DNA from: Plasmopara viticola
Taxonomy: Eukaryota > Oomycota > Peronosporomycetes > Peronosporales > Peronosporaceae
Length of the DNA: 64,000 nucleotides
Direction: 5' to 3'
Assembly: GCA_001695595.3 (NCBI GenBank)
Contig: MBPM02000025.1
Span: forward strand, 620,001 to 684,000
Shown: in pieces, positions 43,811 to 55,511 of the stretch
How positions within the stretch are numbered: position 1 is the stretch's first letter
Layout: each line of letters begins with the position of its first letter
Notes under the pieces: model-generated
Seen by the model: the letters and a program-made list of their open reading frames with translations, nothing else
The model's database searches: none
What the model was told of the DNA's origin: nothing
Program-made: the position numbers and the translations under genes

Positions 43811-46800
43811 ATGGACTATAAAGGAATACTCAAATAATGCGAATAGTTGAGATAATGTATCACAACAAACCTAAATTATTCCTCCAACAATTTTCACTAG
43901 TGAAAATTTACAATTAACGGGTATCAAAAGCTTTTACATAACCAAACCGAAAAGCAGCTTCCTAGCTGAATACCAGACTTTGGTCTAGAATCCTGTGAGC
44001 ACTTTTACAGGACAAGCTGGTGTTGGTATATTTTTAACACCTACTTGCGCTATCCGCAACCTTCAAGACGTTACACGTCGGCATTTCACTTCTTTGGATA
44101 TATTCACCCGGTATTTTCTAGTCCAAGGCAATATTGACTCTATTATTACTTACATTCATGTACTATACGCACCAGTTCAGTCAGGACGCCGGAATGATTT
44201 TGTTGGGAATTTGCCCCGTCATTTTGAAAAAAACAGTCACCATTTTGCCCTGGGGGACTTTGAAATTGTCATCTCCAGCCTACTGCATCAGGCACGACAC
44301 GGCGGTAGAAATGGTATTCAAGGGCGCAATAAGTTGCTTGATTGGATGAGTTTAATCTGTTTGGTCTTCAAAACATCAATCTTCAAGAATTTACAAGCTA
44401 CAAATCAAATTCAAGAATTGACTATAGCTTAGTTAGCTCTCTCCTCTTTTACACGATTTTCTAGAATGTTCACAATGGTTTAAAGGCTTGTCTGAAATAA
44501 GTGACCATACCGGAACTTGTAAAAGAGCCCCATGGAAATGCCATGTAATCCAGTTGCCTGAGACTCCAGAAATTTAGCAAATTCCCTCGATTGAGTTGGC
44601 AGACTCTTTTTGGGCTACGAATTTCTGATGAACCAAGCGGAAAGTTTCTATATTTTTTTGCGTGAGTTCTTCCTGAAGAAAGAAAATGAATGCATGCGGG
44701 TGCTTAAAGACCTAAATTAGAATGAACTTCAGCATTTGCACTCTCAGCGTCTATCCGGACCAAATCTTTACTGCAAAAGCCCAGCTTAAAGGAAAGCAAA
44801 ATTAACGAACTTACTCTTCGTCCAAGCGGGAATTCATCGCCGACTTGAAATCCATTGAGTGCTGCTTTAATTTTTTCTTCAGACCGCCAGACGTACTACA
44901 CAAGACGCCCATCCCAGTCGATGTAACCGAAAAGTTAAAGCTTGCCTCTATCGTATTGGTTTGGTAATCATTGTTGGCCTTCGAAAAAATGTGGCCATAC
45001 CAAAGCAAAATGGAATTCCTGAAAATCGGTCCAAATTCTCTAAGACACTAAAGCGCGACTTACTTCGAAGGATAAGATTTATTTAGAAAGCCCCTTCACA
45101 GCCTTTGGGCTTTATTAAGCGCCAACACACACGGCAATCGGAAAAACTGTAGGACCGGACGGCCTCCCTGCTACACCTCTGGAGTAAAACATTCGAAGTC
45201 ATACATGCTACTCAGTTCCAAATTAGAAAAATTAAATAACTTAAGCCAAGGATTCAAGTCTCGCTTTTTTATTAGAAAGGCGATCGAAAACTTCCCAGCA
45301 ATGATCGGCTTATTTCACTTCTTAATATGGATGCTAAAATAGGGCCCAAAATTTTGGCCCATAGGCTCGGCTCCGAATTGAAAATTACTTCACCCGGACC
45401 AATATGAATTTGTACCGGACCGGAACGCACATTTACGATTTCAAGCTTTGACCCAATTATTTAGAGGCGGAAATTTCTCGTCTGTCAAGGAGACTCATTA
45501 TCACTAGCATTATTTGTGCTCTTTACTGAGCCTTGGCTTAAATTTTCCTCGAGTTCCTCTTCAAAATTATGGGCCCACGTCAAACAGTTCATTTCAGTCG
45601 CACGTTGGCTGTAAAATAAATGAATTTATACAACACCATCCGAATCTATCCGTAATAAATCGGCCACTTTCTTTGTTAAGGGAACTCACTCACTTTGCGG
45701 CTCCGACTCACTCAGTGAGCCAAACCATGCAATTATTAGCTTTGCTGATGACTGTACCGGACTCCTTCATTATCTACGCCATACCAGTTTCTTTTTAGAA
45801 TAGTATGAGTCCTAATTCTGCTAAAACAGTAATACTTCCCTCTCAACTTTGGACTGCGAAAAGTAAGCCATTGCGACAAAAGCTATATCACCGGGACTTG
45901 TCGGGATAGACGTTAATGCCTGCACCAAACTTTTGGGTATCTATAACGAATCAACTTATTCAAATGCTGCTGGCCAGCTCCTATATGTTATCGTGGAAAT
46001 GGAGAGTCGGTATTTGCTTTGACTTCACCGCGCAAGGACCTTACGAGTTCAAATTGTTATTCTTCAGCAAATCATTCAACCCGTACTATGGTACACGGCC
46101 AGTGTTTGTTCTACTTCGCTCAAGGTCATTTTTTACAACTAGTTTTACGCTTCATGTGTCGTTTTCAGTCTTTAAGGCTCTGTCCTGCGAGTGATAATTT
46201 CATTCAAAGTCAAGGGTTGACGCCTATTTTAGGCTTTATTGAAAGTCTTCAACTTCACATGCTATGTAAAGTGAATTTAGCTGGTAGGATGTCGACTAAT
46301 TCTTTAACCTGAGCAAACCCAATTGTTCGACTTCTCGATAAAGTGATTTCGCCTTAAGGATAAGACTATAGTATTCTTTGCGCTCGAATTTATATCGACG
46401 GTTCAACGCCGTTTTCATCGCTGAACAAGTTTCGGGTCTGCTTGGCAAATTTGTACTACTATTACATGACATACCCAATTTCGAAAAAGCTTACAAGACT
46501 TCAAGTCAACTTTGACAAACTAATCACCCCCATTTTAAATAATGTGGATATTGCCTATGGCAACTGTGGTAGAACTCTAGCTAGAGCTGCAAGGCCACTG
46601 AGTTTGTTAAAATGACCAGCTGCCCAAAGGATTTTTTTGGCTGGCGCAACTATCTACAGTGTATCCAACACCCATTACAAAACTATTTTTTTCTGACAAG
46701 GCTGGCTTTCTGATGCTTTCACAAGACCCTCATTTAATAAACCCTAGTCAAGCGCCGAAGTTAAACGCCGCACATCACACCTCGACTTTTAATACTTATA

Positions 46801-47356
46801 AAGTATCTGAGCTAAGTTTGGCCCATATTCGACAAATCAGAATAGATTTTGCTTCGCCGACATTGCCTCTTTCTTGACTCGTAGATTTAGGTAAAAACTG
46901 ATCGGCTGCGTGAACCCACGACTACGACCTGGGTTGACATGTCTTGCCACTCCGGCCTTCTCTATCGGCTCCAGCACAACGCTTTATTTCTCGGTTTTCG
47001 TCTTCAACATCTTACTGTTACAGACTCAACTTGCCACCATAGTTGTGGAGTCTGGAAACTACCTCACACCTATTTTGGTATTGCGATTTGCGACTCAGAT
47101 TTTGTCCAAATGGCTCCGTGCTTTTCGAGTCTTTTCTTTGTGCCATACTGGAATGGGAATCAATTCAATTTTTAAACTTGAACTAACCGACCATGCTAAG
47201 TCACGTTACGCTTACAGTCAATGTGTGGTTTTCCACATTGTGCGAGTAGTGGTTCTTAACTGCTTAAAAATCAAAGCAAGGCACCGAAACTATGTTTGCT
47301 TTTATCAGGTTCATGCTAACATCATCGAAATTAACGCTCAAGCCGAGGCTTTATAG
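43811..47356 (+). pseudogene. LINE copy B ORF2 remnant (endonuclease, RT)
   Basis: The endonuclease part (43995-44432) has YIHVLYAPVQSGRRNDF and HFALGDFE, where GDFE stands for the expected GDFN. RT pieces: LISLLNMDAKIGPKILAHRL near 45303, CQGDSLSLALF near 45483, and an intact FADDCTGLLHYL at about 45738. The RT part of copy A between GGTGGAGATT and CCGTCAAGG (about 195 bp, palm region) is missing here near 45475. The C-terminal zinc-finger remnant is at 46910-47180. Confidence 0.8.
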
Positions 47357-47650
47357 TGCTTCACATACAGCACTTCTAGCAGAATTTATACTGCATAAGT
47401 TTTGGCGATACCGGTGCGAAGCTGCGGCGAGGTAGTAGCCAGACTGCAAACCACCAGCAATTAATTGCCAAAACTTCGCAATGAAGACTTGGTGCTGCTG
47501 TATAACGCTCTGACGCGTTTGCTTTACGGTTAGAATTCATTCGGTTGAGGTTTTGGCGATATTGCTAATCATACCCTCAAAGTTTCCTCGGACCCGTTTT
47601 AGCAGCCGCTACGTCTGAGTCCTGTTCTAACTGAGAAGATGACCCTTTCA

Positions 47651-50600
47651 GCCTTTTGCTGAAAAGAAGAATTGGCTCAAAAATTGCTGATTTTAATTTT
47701 GCTTTGGCCTTAGCAGCTTACAATTTGGCTTTTCGCTTTTTAGGGCGTTTTACTCGTGGCATTAGTCATAGCCGATATGCTAATCGCGCCTGTTTGAGGT
47801 CACGGGATAATCTGATGCACGTCACATATTGCATTCCGATTTGGTGGGACTATTGTCAAGTTAGCGATCCTTGCAGCTTTTCGTCAACCAGTATTACCGC
47901 CTCTCCCTATTCGCATTGAAGGTGTTGTCTACCCGTAATTAGGGGCTTCGCATACCGACGTCTTATGGCTAGGTGTTGTAACATATCCTCACGACAGTGC
48001 TTTCGGCATATGTCGCAAGCTATCAATTTTTTGATTTTCCAGTTGTAATCCCCTCAAATACTTATCACCTGTCGATTTTCGACCACGGTGGGGTCTGTCA
48101 CTGACTCGGCTCAAATGTTGAAACTCCACTGCACCAACGAATCCGTTATGAAAGTAGAGAAGCTTCAGTGTTTTCTCCAAATACATCTTTAGCTCACTAT
48201 GTGATTATAGTTTGTATGCTTGCTGCGACTCTACGTCCTCAAGTTGCAGCCTAATTCAGTATACTTAAGACATGATTAGATACCAAAACGTGCTAGGCAA
48301 GTTATTGAATTAAAGTGTAACAAAGCTAATTTATCTAAAATGTTCCATACACCAGCCTTTAATCTTACCGCAAAACTTTTTTGAGTATCATTAAGAGCAG
48401 ATGCAGACGTATTTATAACTATTACTACATAAGATGTGACTGCATATGCATTTCGAAGGCTGCCATGGCCAGTCGAGCCTTTTAGCTGTGAAGTCGCATT
48501 AATGGTGACAGTTCCTGATTGATACGAACCGTTGTTGTCATCTAAGTCTTCGTTGCCCGGATCTTCTACGAGCTGTATACTTACTCATAGCGACGCAGCT
48601 GCAATCGCTCATTACTCGACTTTTGCATCTCTGCAGAAAAAAAACTTACTGACGGCTCTTGATTGACATATTTTTGTATATATCAATATGGCTTGCACTT
48701 CCTGGTGATGTGTGACAACTTATAATCTAGCCTGTGCAAAGAAAGTATCGGCAAGCACATTGACCTCTGAATGCTTCATATCAAGACAAGCAAAAAAATC
48801 ATTGAAAAATGACATATTTCAGACCAAACGAGGCGTATTTAACGCCGTTCTCATCGATGAAAAGACTGGAAATAGCTTGGAACCCAGAAGACGCATTCAG
48901 TACTTTACCAGTGCGTAGTATTTTTCCATGCATGACTGCTCTGAAGGCGGAACATAGAGGCTGGTTTCAGTGCAAAAAGCAATCATCCTTCGCAATTGTT
49001 GGCTTTCTCATTATAGAAAAATGACTTCGCCGACCGGCAGCCTTTCTTACTGCCTATTTTGTAAACGGTCGATACATCGAGCCAAGCTCGTGTGGTTAAA
49101 ATTAGATCTACCATACAGGAGCCTTAAAAATAGGTTTTTTGCGCCGATTGGGCTCCTATGAGTTCTTTTACTGGTTTTATACTGAGGTGTTTCGGAGAGA
49201 AATTGACGTAGATATAGTTCCTGTGTGAATAGAAAAGTTGAAGTTAGTGCTAATGAAGAATTATTAGCAAGACCTATGAGAGGATCAGTCTTTGGACTTC
49301 AAGCCAATGCGCACTTTGATCTTTTGGCTTAAGGATGACAAACGGTCGCTCGCGATGGATTGTGAACTTTGTGCACGTCTCTTCATTTTAAAATGCTGTG
49401 TAACTCGGTCATTGCTTTAAGCCTTTGTGGCCAACTTAAGGCCTATCTGGAAAGAGTTAACTCGAACACTGTCAAAGGCTTCGAGAAGCATATAATCACT
49501 TTCTCGCACATGCATACTTGGCGTCTATGAGCCTGAGATGACGGCTGTATATTACTGTCACATAATCTCCTCTACTACATTTACGAGGTAGAGGTGACTG
49601 CTAAGGTGGCCTTAACGATAGATGTGTATGTGCGCGTGGCGTTTGCTTTCTCGTTTTGAGAAGGCCAAATTTTAAGCGCTCACATGTGCAAACTTTCCGA
49701 TCAAGTCTTTTGTACCTTGTAGGCATTAGGCTCTCCTAACACTAGCGCTTTTTTGCCTTAAAGCAAGGCTGCCGTGAATTTGATGTATACAATCATATGA
49801 CAAGGGGATAGCGACTGCCGCTACTGAGAGCCACTTTCCAGGTGACTGCGTTCATGGGCTGCTAAGAGTACGTCTGCTACGCAATAAGGTAAAGCTGGTC
49901 AATTGCATCTTTGATTCGAATAATGTGAAATGATTTAGTTCTGGAGTGCAGCCATCAGTTCGCTCCTTCAAAAAGATGTGTATAGCTTGCTCTCGTTTAT
50001 CGTTCAGATAGCGGCGCCGAATCGAGTCCAGACCCGATATATTTAAGTGATACCGAGCAGCGTAACATCCGCTATTATGGCTGCGGCAAGCAAAGGCACA
50101 TAATGTGTTTCTATACCGAAGGGACTGACGAAGTCGACCTTGTACTTTCCGAGAGCTTATGAAGGAACTTTTTAAAAGAGGCATCAAAAGCCCAGCGATG
50201 CTTAATTTCAACGATTGGGTAAACAGTTGTTTCGGCCATCAGAGGCTTTCGCCTAGACATACTTTGACAACGTATTTGTCCAAAGCCGCTTTAGAGAAGG
50301 TCGGTCGGCACTGGAAACCCGATTCGCTCACCTGAGGCAAGGTTTAAAGATAACGAGCACCAATAAAGCAGGCGTTAACATCGACAAATTTGTGGCGGCG
50401 CAGATTTAAGTCCTTGGCTGCTTTGTAAGCAGCTATGCACTGGTAATTTTTAAGTGCATCTTTTGAATCCGAGACCTTTACGGTCGAATAAATCCAAGAT
50501 TTCCTGAGAAAGATGATTAACTTGACCCAATTATTTCAACATCCGACAAGATGGCTGTCATTCCTCGCAGCAAACCTTTCGTGCCGAAAAAAGTCTAATG

Positions 50601-52581
50601 TGCTTGTCTACGTGCTATGGAGTTGACCATATTATGAGTTTGCTCACATCAGCAGCTCTATTCGACTAAGAAGTTTGTATATAACTAGTAATCCTTTTGT
50701 TCAGTAATTGACCCCTCGACAGCAATTTTGTATGCATGACTGCAAAAGAACAGGGTGATGCAGTAGATCAACTTTAGTTCGTTGTGTCTTCTGACAACTG
50801 CTGCACATTATACCTTAAGCGGCACACAATGAGTCATTTTAGCGGTCTTTTGACCAAATTTCTTTCTTAGTCTTCACAGCATATTAGTGACCCTAATATG
50901 CAAGTGTGGGGTCAAGTATGTGAGGTCTGTAAGCTCTGACAGAGTGTCAAACTTGAGGCACGTACGCTGTCTCCTAAACTTTTTAACAGTACCGGCAGAC
51001 TGTTCAAAGCCAATAAGTTTCGACTCGTCCTTGGCTTGCTGGAGGTAGAAGGCAACGCGGATAGAATCGCGTTCAAATGCCGCCTATGCAGTAAGCATCC
51101 GTGTATCTGATGATTAAATGTAAAGCTACTTTATGAAGTTAATATATTTATGTACCATTATCAATGGTTTCGAACATGGCCCCGCAGTTTGTTTGCAGAT
51201 GATCTATTGACTTTCGGGCTCTTGTTTGCTGATATTTACACCAAACCATCTACCGACGAATGTTCAGCCGAAAATGCTCAGCTGTGTTCTAGAGAACATA
51301 CTACGCAAAGGTGTGCCAATATTTTTTCTGGTGGGTTGGTTCGTAGACCTCAGAGTGAAACAGTTAGCAGGCGATCCGACTGTAAATCTTGTGAAGGTTA
51401 CGAACAAAACCTTTCATCTCAACCTGAAAAATCTCGGGGTTCCGGATCGTCTCAAGCAAGCTGCGGTGTGCCTGCCGACCCCGAGGGCAATCTCAAACGC
51501 AAATTCACGGCTGTGCAGAAGCTATGCCAGAATCAATGCAATATCGAGGCGATATGAGCCTCCTTTGACCACCGAGGCCAGCTTCAACTTTATGTAGAGC
51601 GCGCAGTGAAGCAAGGGCGCTCTTTATCACGACCCAATTAAAAATCGTACTTGAAGACTCGATAAACCTTTTGAAGGCTACTATCTAATTCTACCACACC
51701 GGAGAAATTCGCTAAAAGTGCAAAGAGCATCGAATATGTTGAGACAGCTCACCTTCCACACTTTTTGTCCTCAGCATAGCTCCAAACCAAGTGCAAATAG
51801 CGTAAGTTTTAAGAACGATTATGAGTCAATTCTACCATACTGGAACGCACAGCTAAAGACCGCGGCTTCAATACAAGGTGCTCTTTGTTTCTGTTTCTAG
51901 TTTGCAACGGCCCTAAAGTAGTCGTGCCTGGATCACTTGTATGGCTTACACGAATTATGTGACGGGGAATTAATGTGCCGCTTCAGTAAAACCTCATGGA
52001 AATGACAATTACCCGAGAGTTACAGGCGCAAATTATCTTTCTTAGACTTCTTACGACGCCAAGATAATATTTAAACCAATTTGATGCGGCGTTCTGAGCA
52101 CGCGCATAGCGTTCGTAAAGTCGCGCTGAAAAAAGGGCATACTGCGAGCTAAGAGACGTTCATAGATGCCAAATCCAGAGAGCTCTTGCGGACCTCAAAA
52201 TAGGTGAGTTGTCTTATCGCACCCTTGATTTGCATTGATCGGAATACCCTTCCAATCGGGTCCTTTCTTCTTCGTCGAACCCGAGCGAGTAAGACTCTAG
52301 AAGAGCGGCTACTCGTGTCGGTGGCAGGATACGTAGCCGCTCGCATAATGCGTCAGTGAATTGGTCACCGATATATGGAATGAATTTCGTCGTCTTTCTT
52401 CTTTGCTCTTTTCAAACTGATACTCAGTTTCAGTGACCTCACCAACAAAAGCAACAGGCTGGGTTTGGCTTGAAAGGTATTAGTCTTCTTATCATCGTTG
52501 GGTGAGCTTCTTGCATCAGACCTGAGACGGGCGATAAATTTGTCGGAACAAAATTTTATCCTAAGGCTTATTTGTGGTCGT
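47651..52581. other. Gene-poor stretch after LINE copy B
   Basis: Nearly 5 kb without a supported gene. The first part may be the 3' end of the LINE. Overlapping ORFs at 51150-51597 (135 and 123 codons, the second without an ATG until well inside) show no domain I recognise. Confidence 0.45.
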
Positions 52582-52649
52582 AGCGAACGAAATGCTCGGC
52601 GTTTGCTCGCCGTATTCATCGCGAGCAAACGCCGAGAGTTTCGTTCGCT
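52582..52649. repeat. Foldback inverted repeat, 29-bp arms, 10-bp loop
   Basis: The left arm 52582-52610 (AGCGAACGAAATGCTCGGCG...) and the right arm 52621-52649 (GCGAGCAAACGCCGAGAGTT...) are complementary except for two adjacent bases, around CGTATTCATC. Because of the symmetry both strands read nearly the same peptide (SERNxRRLLA...ASKRRxFRS). Confidence 0.88.
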
Positions 52650-53159
52650 GGCGGAGGCCGCCGATGAATGTAACAACTCTTCGGCGAAATTACACTTTAA
52701 AGGCTCACCGAGGTGCAGCCTTGTAGCCTGCGAATGTTTGTAATAAAAGCGGCAACGCGCGCAGAGGTGACTTCGGTGCAGTGGCACTCGTGGCAGCCAC
52801 AGCAACGTAATTTGGCACTGGTTTGAATGACTCAGCCGACCAGCCGATCCTTTTGTCACTGTTTTGACAAAATTAACTTTTCGAACAAGTTTCATTTCTC
52901 TACTGTCAATTGTAATTTAAGGCTTACCAAAGAGTATGTAACGGTCCATTATATAAAGCCATCTTTGTGGTAAAAGCTGGGTTTTGTTGGAGCCTTAAGA
53001 CAATGGTATGCTTACAAATATCGTATACTGAAGTATATCGAACACCCGTGCCTGATTGATTTAGTGTATATTTGTAGGTAGAGACATACAAAAATCAATA
53101 GTGTGATAAATCAGTCAGCCTCCAAACTGCAATCTGATTGCACAAATCGTGGTTAACGG

Positions 53160-53880
53160 TTGTATACTGGATAAGCTCATGACCCCCTCTACACCTCCTT
53201 TGTGCAAGGGGCCGTGTGGCCCATTTGATTTCTGTTGTCGCTACTGCGCAAAGGTATATATTCTACAAATGTTATACCTCCCATAAGTATATCCTAAATT
53301 TGTAGCTATAAACGATAACTCAGATACAGCATACCGATAAGGTATTTCACCTGCCGGTACGACGATGATGCCACGTCTGGTATTGTATTGTATTGTATTA
53401 CGTTATCGCGTTGCCAAGTTATGCACGTGCTAGGCTCTATGGCTAGTCCACGGCATAGAGTGGTGTCCGCATACGTCGAGTCTCGTTCGGCGGGCAGTGC
53501 AGCCAGCCCCGAGGCCGTGAGGGTCTTCCATTATTTTGTGTACTTCTGACTTGGTAAGAGCCCAGGTGGCGCCCTGGTGCTGGAGACCGTCGCGTCGAGG
53601 GTGAAGATCGTTAGAGACCTGCAGATGCCCGAGAGCACCTGCCCGAAGCGCGCGAGCATTTAGCCCCCGCGCTTGGAAGGAGGGCGTCTGGTCGTGGCTA
53701 GAAAATGGAACATTTGGAACGGAGGCCAATCGGCTTTCGGCAATTGGAAAGACCGACTTTGCTAGTCGTTACCCCTATACCCGTAAGATGTAACCAGAGA
53801 TGGGTAAGTGTGTCTGTTTTGCCAACCCACAGGGTCCAAAAATGGGTGGGATAGTCTACGCTAGCGACAGCTTAGACCTA
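53160..53880. other. GC-rich island of unknown origin
   Basis: Between AT-rich flanks, about 53405-53760 is clearly richer in GC and has an open 99-codon frame on the minus strand (53729-53430) without a known domain. A short (ATTGT)n microsatellite lies at about 53379-53400. It could be part of a younger retroelement or an insert; no terminal repeats were identified. Confidence 0.4.
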
Positions 53881-54487
53881 GCGTGTGGGATCCAGTAGCT
53901 CAAATCTTCAAGCTCTTAGAAAGTGAGATAGATGCGCACAGCATTAGACGGCTCTGAGAACATAGGAACAACTTCGTGGCTCGAATCGAAATTCCAATCA
54001 GGGATCCAAACTTTTGGTTCGGATTCCGAACCAAAGCAGCCGTAATTAGGTCATGAGAAAAAGTGTGACTGCCCTGTGAGCCCATATTTAACAGCTGAAG
54101 GGCTAAACGTCAGCTGTTTCAGAGACACGTAGCGATAATTCATTCCATTTTAATTAATTAAGGAAAGCGATTGAACACTCATGACAGCGGACCCCATTTT
54201 TACAAACGGTCAGATTGCTTTCGGCATCCCTTAAGAAATAGGGATAAGCGACAAGTTCGTCATAGGTTTTGGCTTTTGAGAGCATTGAAAAAAAGGTCAT
54301 GAGACTTTCAATGCGGTTACTTTTTTCACGATTGCACAAAAGAAATGGGCTCGGCTATGGAAATTCGAAACAGGCGATGACAATCATGGCTGGGCACGCC
54401 TTTAAGAACATGGATAAGACAACAATCATCTAAGAACATTTGAAATCCGTTCTTGCTCAAACAAGCAGTGGCAGAAAGTTATCGCCA

Positions 54488-54501
54488 TCACTTTTGAATT
54501 T
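54488..54501 (+). promoter_or_regulatory. Inr-like core promoter of secreted EEP gene
   Basis: TCACTTTTGAATTT matches the oomycete Inr consensus (TCAYTYYNCAWTTT) at 13 of 14 positions, 39 bp before the ATG at 54527. Confidence 0.5.
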
Positions 54502-54526
54502 TCCACCCCTTCGTCAAACATTCCCA

Positions 54527-55511
54527 ATGCGCTGCACACAAGTTCTCACTGCCTCTCTCGCCGCTGCCATCCTCGACTGCGTATCGGGTGCAAGCTGCGA
54601 GGTCGCATTGCCAATGAAAGTGATGTCATTTAATCTTCGCACGTCGGTGGCGCAGGATCCGTGTCCAAGCGGCTGCTGGGAAATCCGCAAAACACGTGCC
54701 AAGAGACTTGTTGAGAAGTACCAACCTGATCTCATCGGTACTCAAGAAGGAGCACCTGACCAAATCGAGTATTTTAAAACTAACCTCTCCTTCGCGAGCA
54801 CGGGCGAGTGTGCGGGTGATTGTCAATGGAATGAGCGCAATAGTATCTTTTACAAACCCGAGCGCTGGGAACTGTTGGAGACGTCCACGTTTGCTTTGGT
54901 AAAGTGCCTATGTTCGACATGATAGAAGTCTTTTTTGAGACTTAGCGTTTGATTTTTGTCTGGTATGCCTGTAGAGTGATACCCCCGATGTGCTTCCGTC
55001 AAACACGTGGGATCTTGAGTATCTGCGCGCCGCAGTTATTGCACGCTTCCGTGATAGGATGACTGGTCGCACTGTATGCATGCTGAACACGCACTTTGAC
55101 GTGACGCATGGTCAGAATCAATCGGCAGTTTTGATCGCGAAGCGGCTAAGTCAACGTTGTCAGCTGGATGACTCAGTCATATTGACAGGAGACATGAATG
55201 CGCTTCCCGACAATCCCGCCATTAAATATCTCGCGAATGAGGGTCCAATTGACGGGAGCTACACCCCGATCCCTTTGTATGAAACGCTCACTGCTGCGGG
55301 TGCCGGAGGGTTTACGTGGATCGGGGATTCTTTCGGGAGCGTTACATCAATCAAGAAAATTGATTACATTTTTGCCCGCCGCGACGACCACACTTGTCTG
55401 CGAAATGGTTCGATTTTAGTCGACACGTTCGACGGGTACTCGAGCTCAGACCACGCGGTTATTTTATCGGAATTTGTTCTTGGAACAGGATGCTCGAGTA
55501 CTTTTGCGTAA
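54527..55511 (+). CDS. Secreted endonuclease/exonuclease/phosphatase (EEP) fold protein
   Basis: Two exons, 54527-54898 and 54975-55511, are separated by a 76-bp intron (GTAAAG...CTGTAG) in phase 0, giving 302 aa. A signal peptide (MRCTQVLTASLAAAILDCVS) precedes a complete EEP fold: MSFNLRTS, the metal Glu in LIGTQEG, NSIFYKPERW, LNTHFDVTHGQNQSA, the GDMNALPD Asp/Asn pair, FTWIGDSFG...IDYIFAR and the final SSDHAVI with catalytic Asp-His. Secreted EEP proteins act as nucleases or phosphodiesterases; the substrate here cannot be told. All metal and catalytic residues are present, so it should be active. The frame extends upstream to a TTG, but ATG 54527 gives the signal peptide. It sits alone between gene-poor flanks. 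Confidence 0.88.

Larger units (their letters stand above)
41615..47650 (+). mobile_element. Decayed non-LTR (LINE-like) retrotransposon, copy B
   Basis: This is the same element as copy A, on the opposite strand. The leader is 41615-42148 (shared GCAATTTGCCAGCTACACC, then GTAGGCTGCACTTACACTGT at 41957). ORF1 follows from 42149, ORF2 from about 43811, and a 3' part shares GCTTCACATACAGCA (about 47356-47370) with copy A. The last comparable sequence (GAAGACTTGGT) is near 47480; beyond about 47640 copy A leaves the window, so the 3' end is not defined. Stops, frameshifts and an internal deletion in RT make it inactive. Confidence 0.87.

Noticed and set aside
51150..51597. Two overlapping ORFs, one containing FADD
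   Set aside because: The FADD string has no surrounding RT motifs and neither frame resembles a known protein.
53430..53729. 99-codon minus-strand ORF as a gene
   Set aside because: No domain and no promoter; GC-rich DNA tends to have long open frames by chance.
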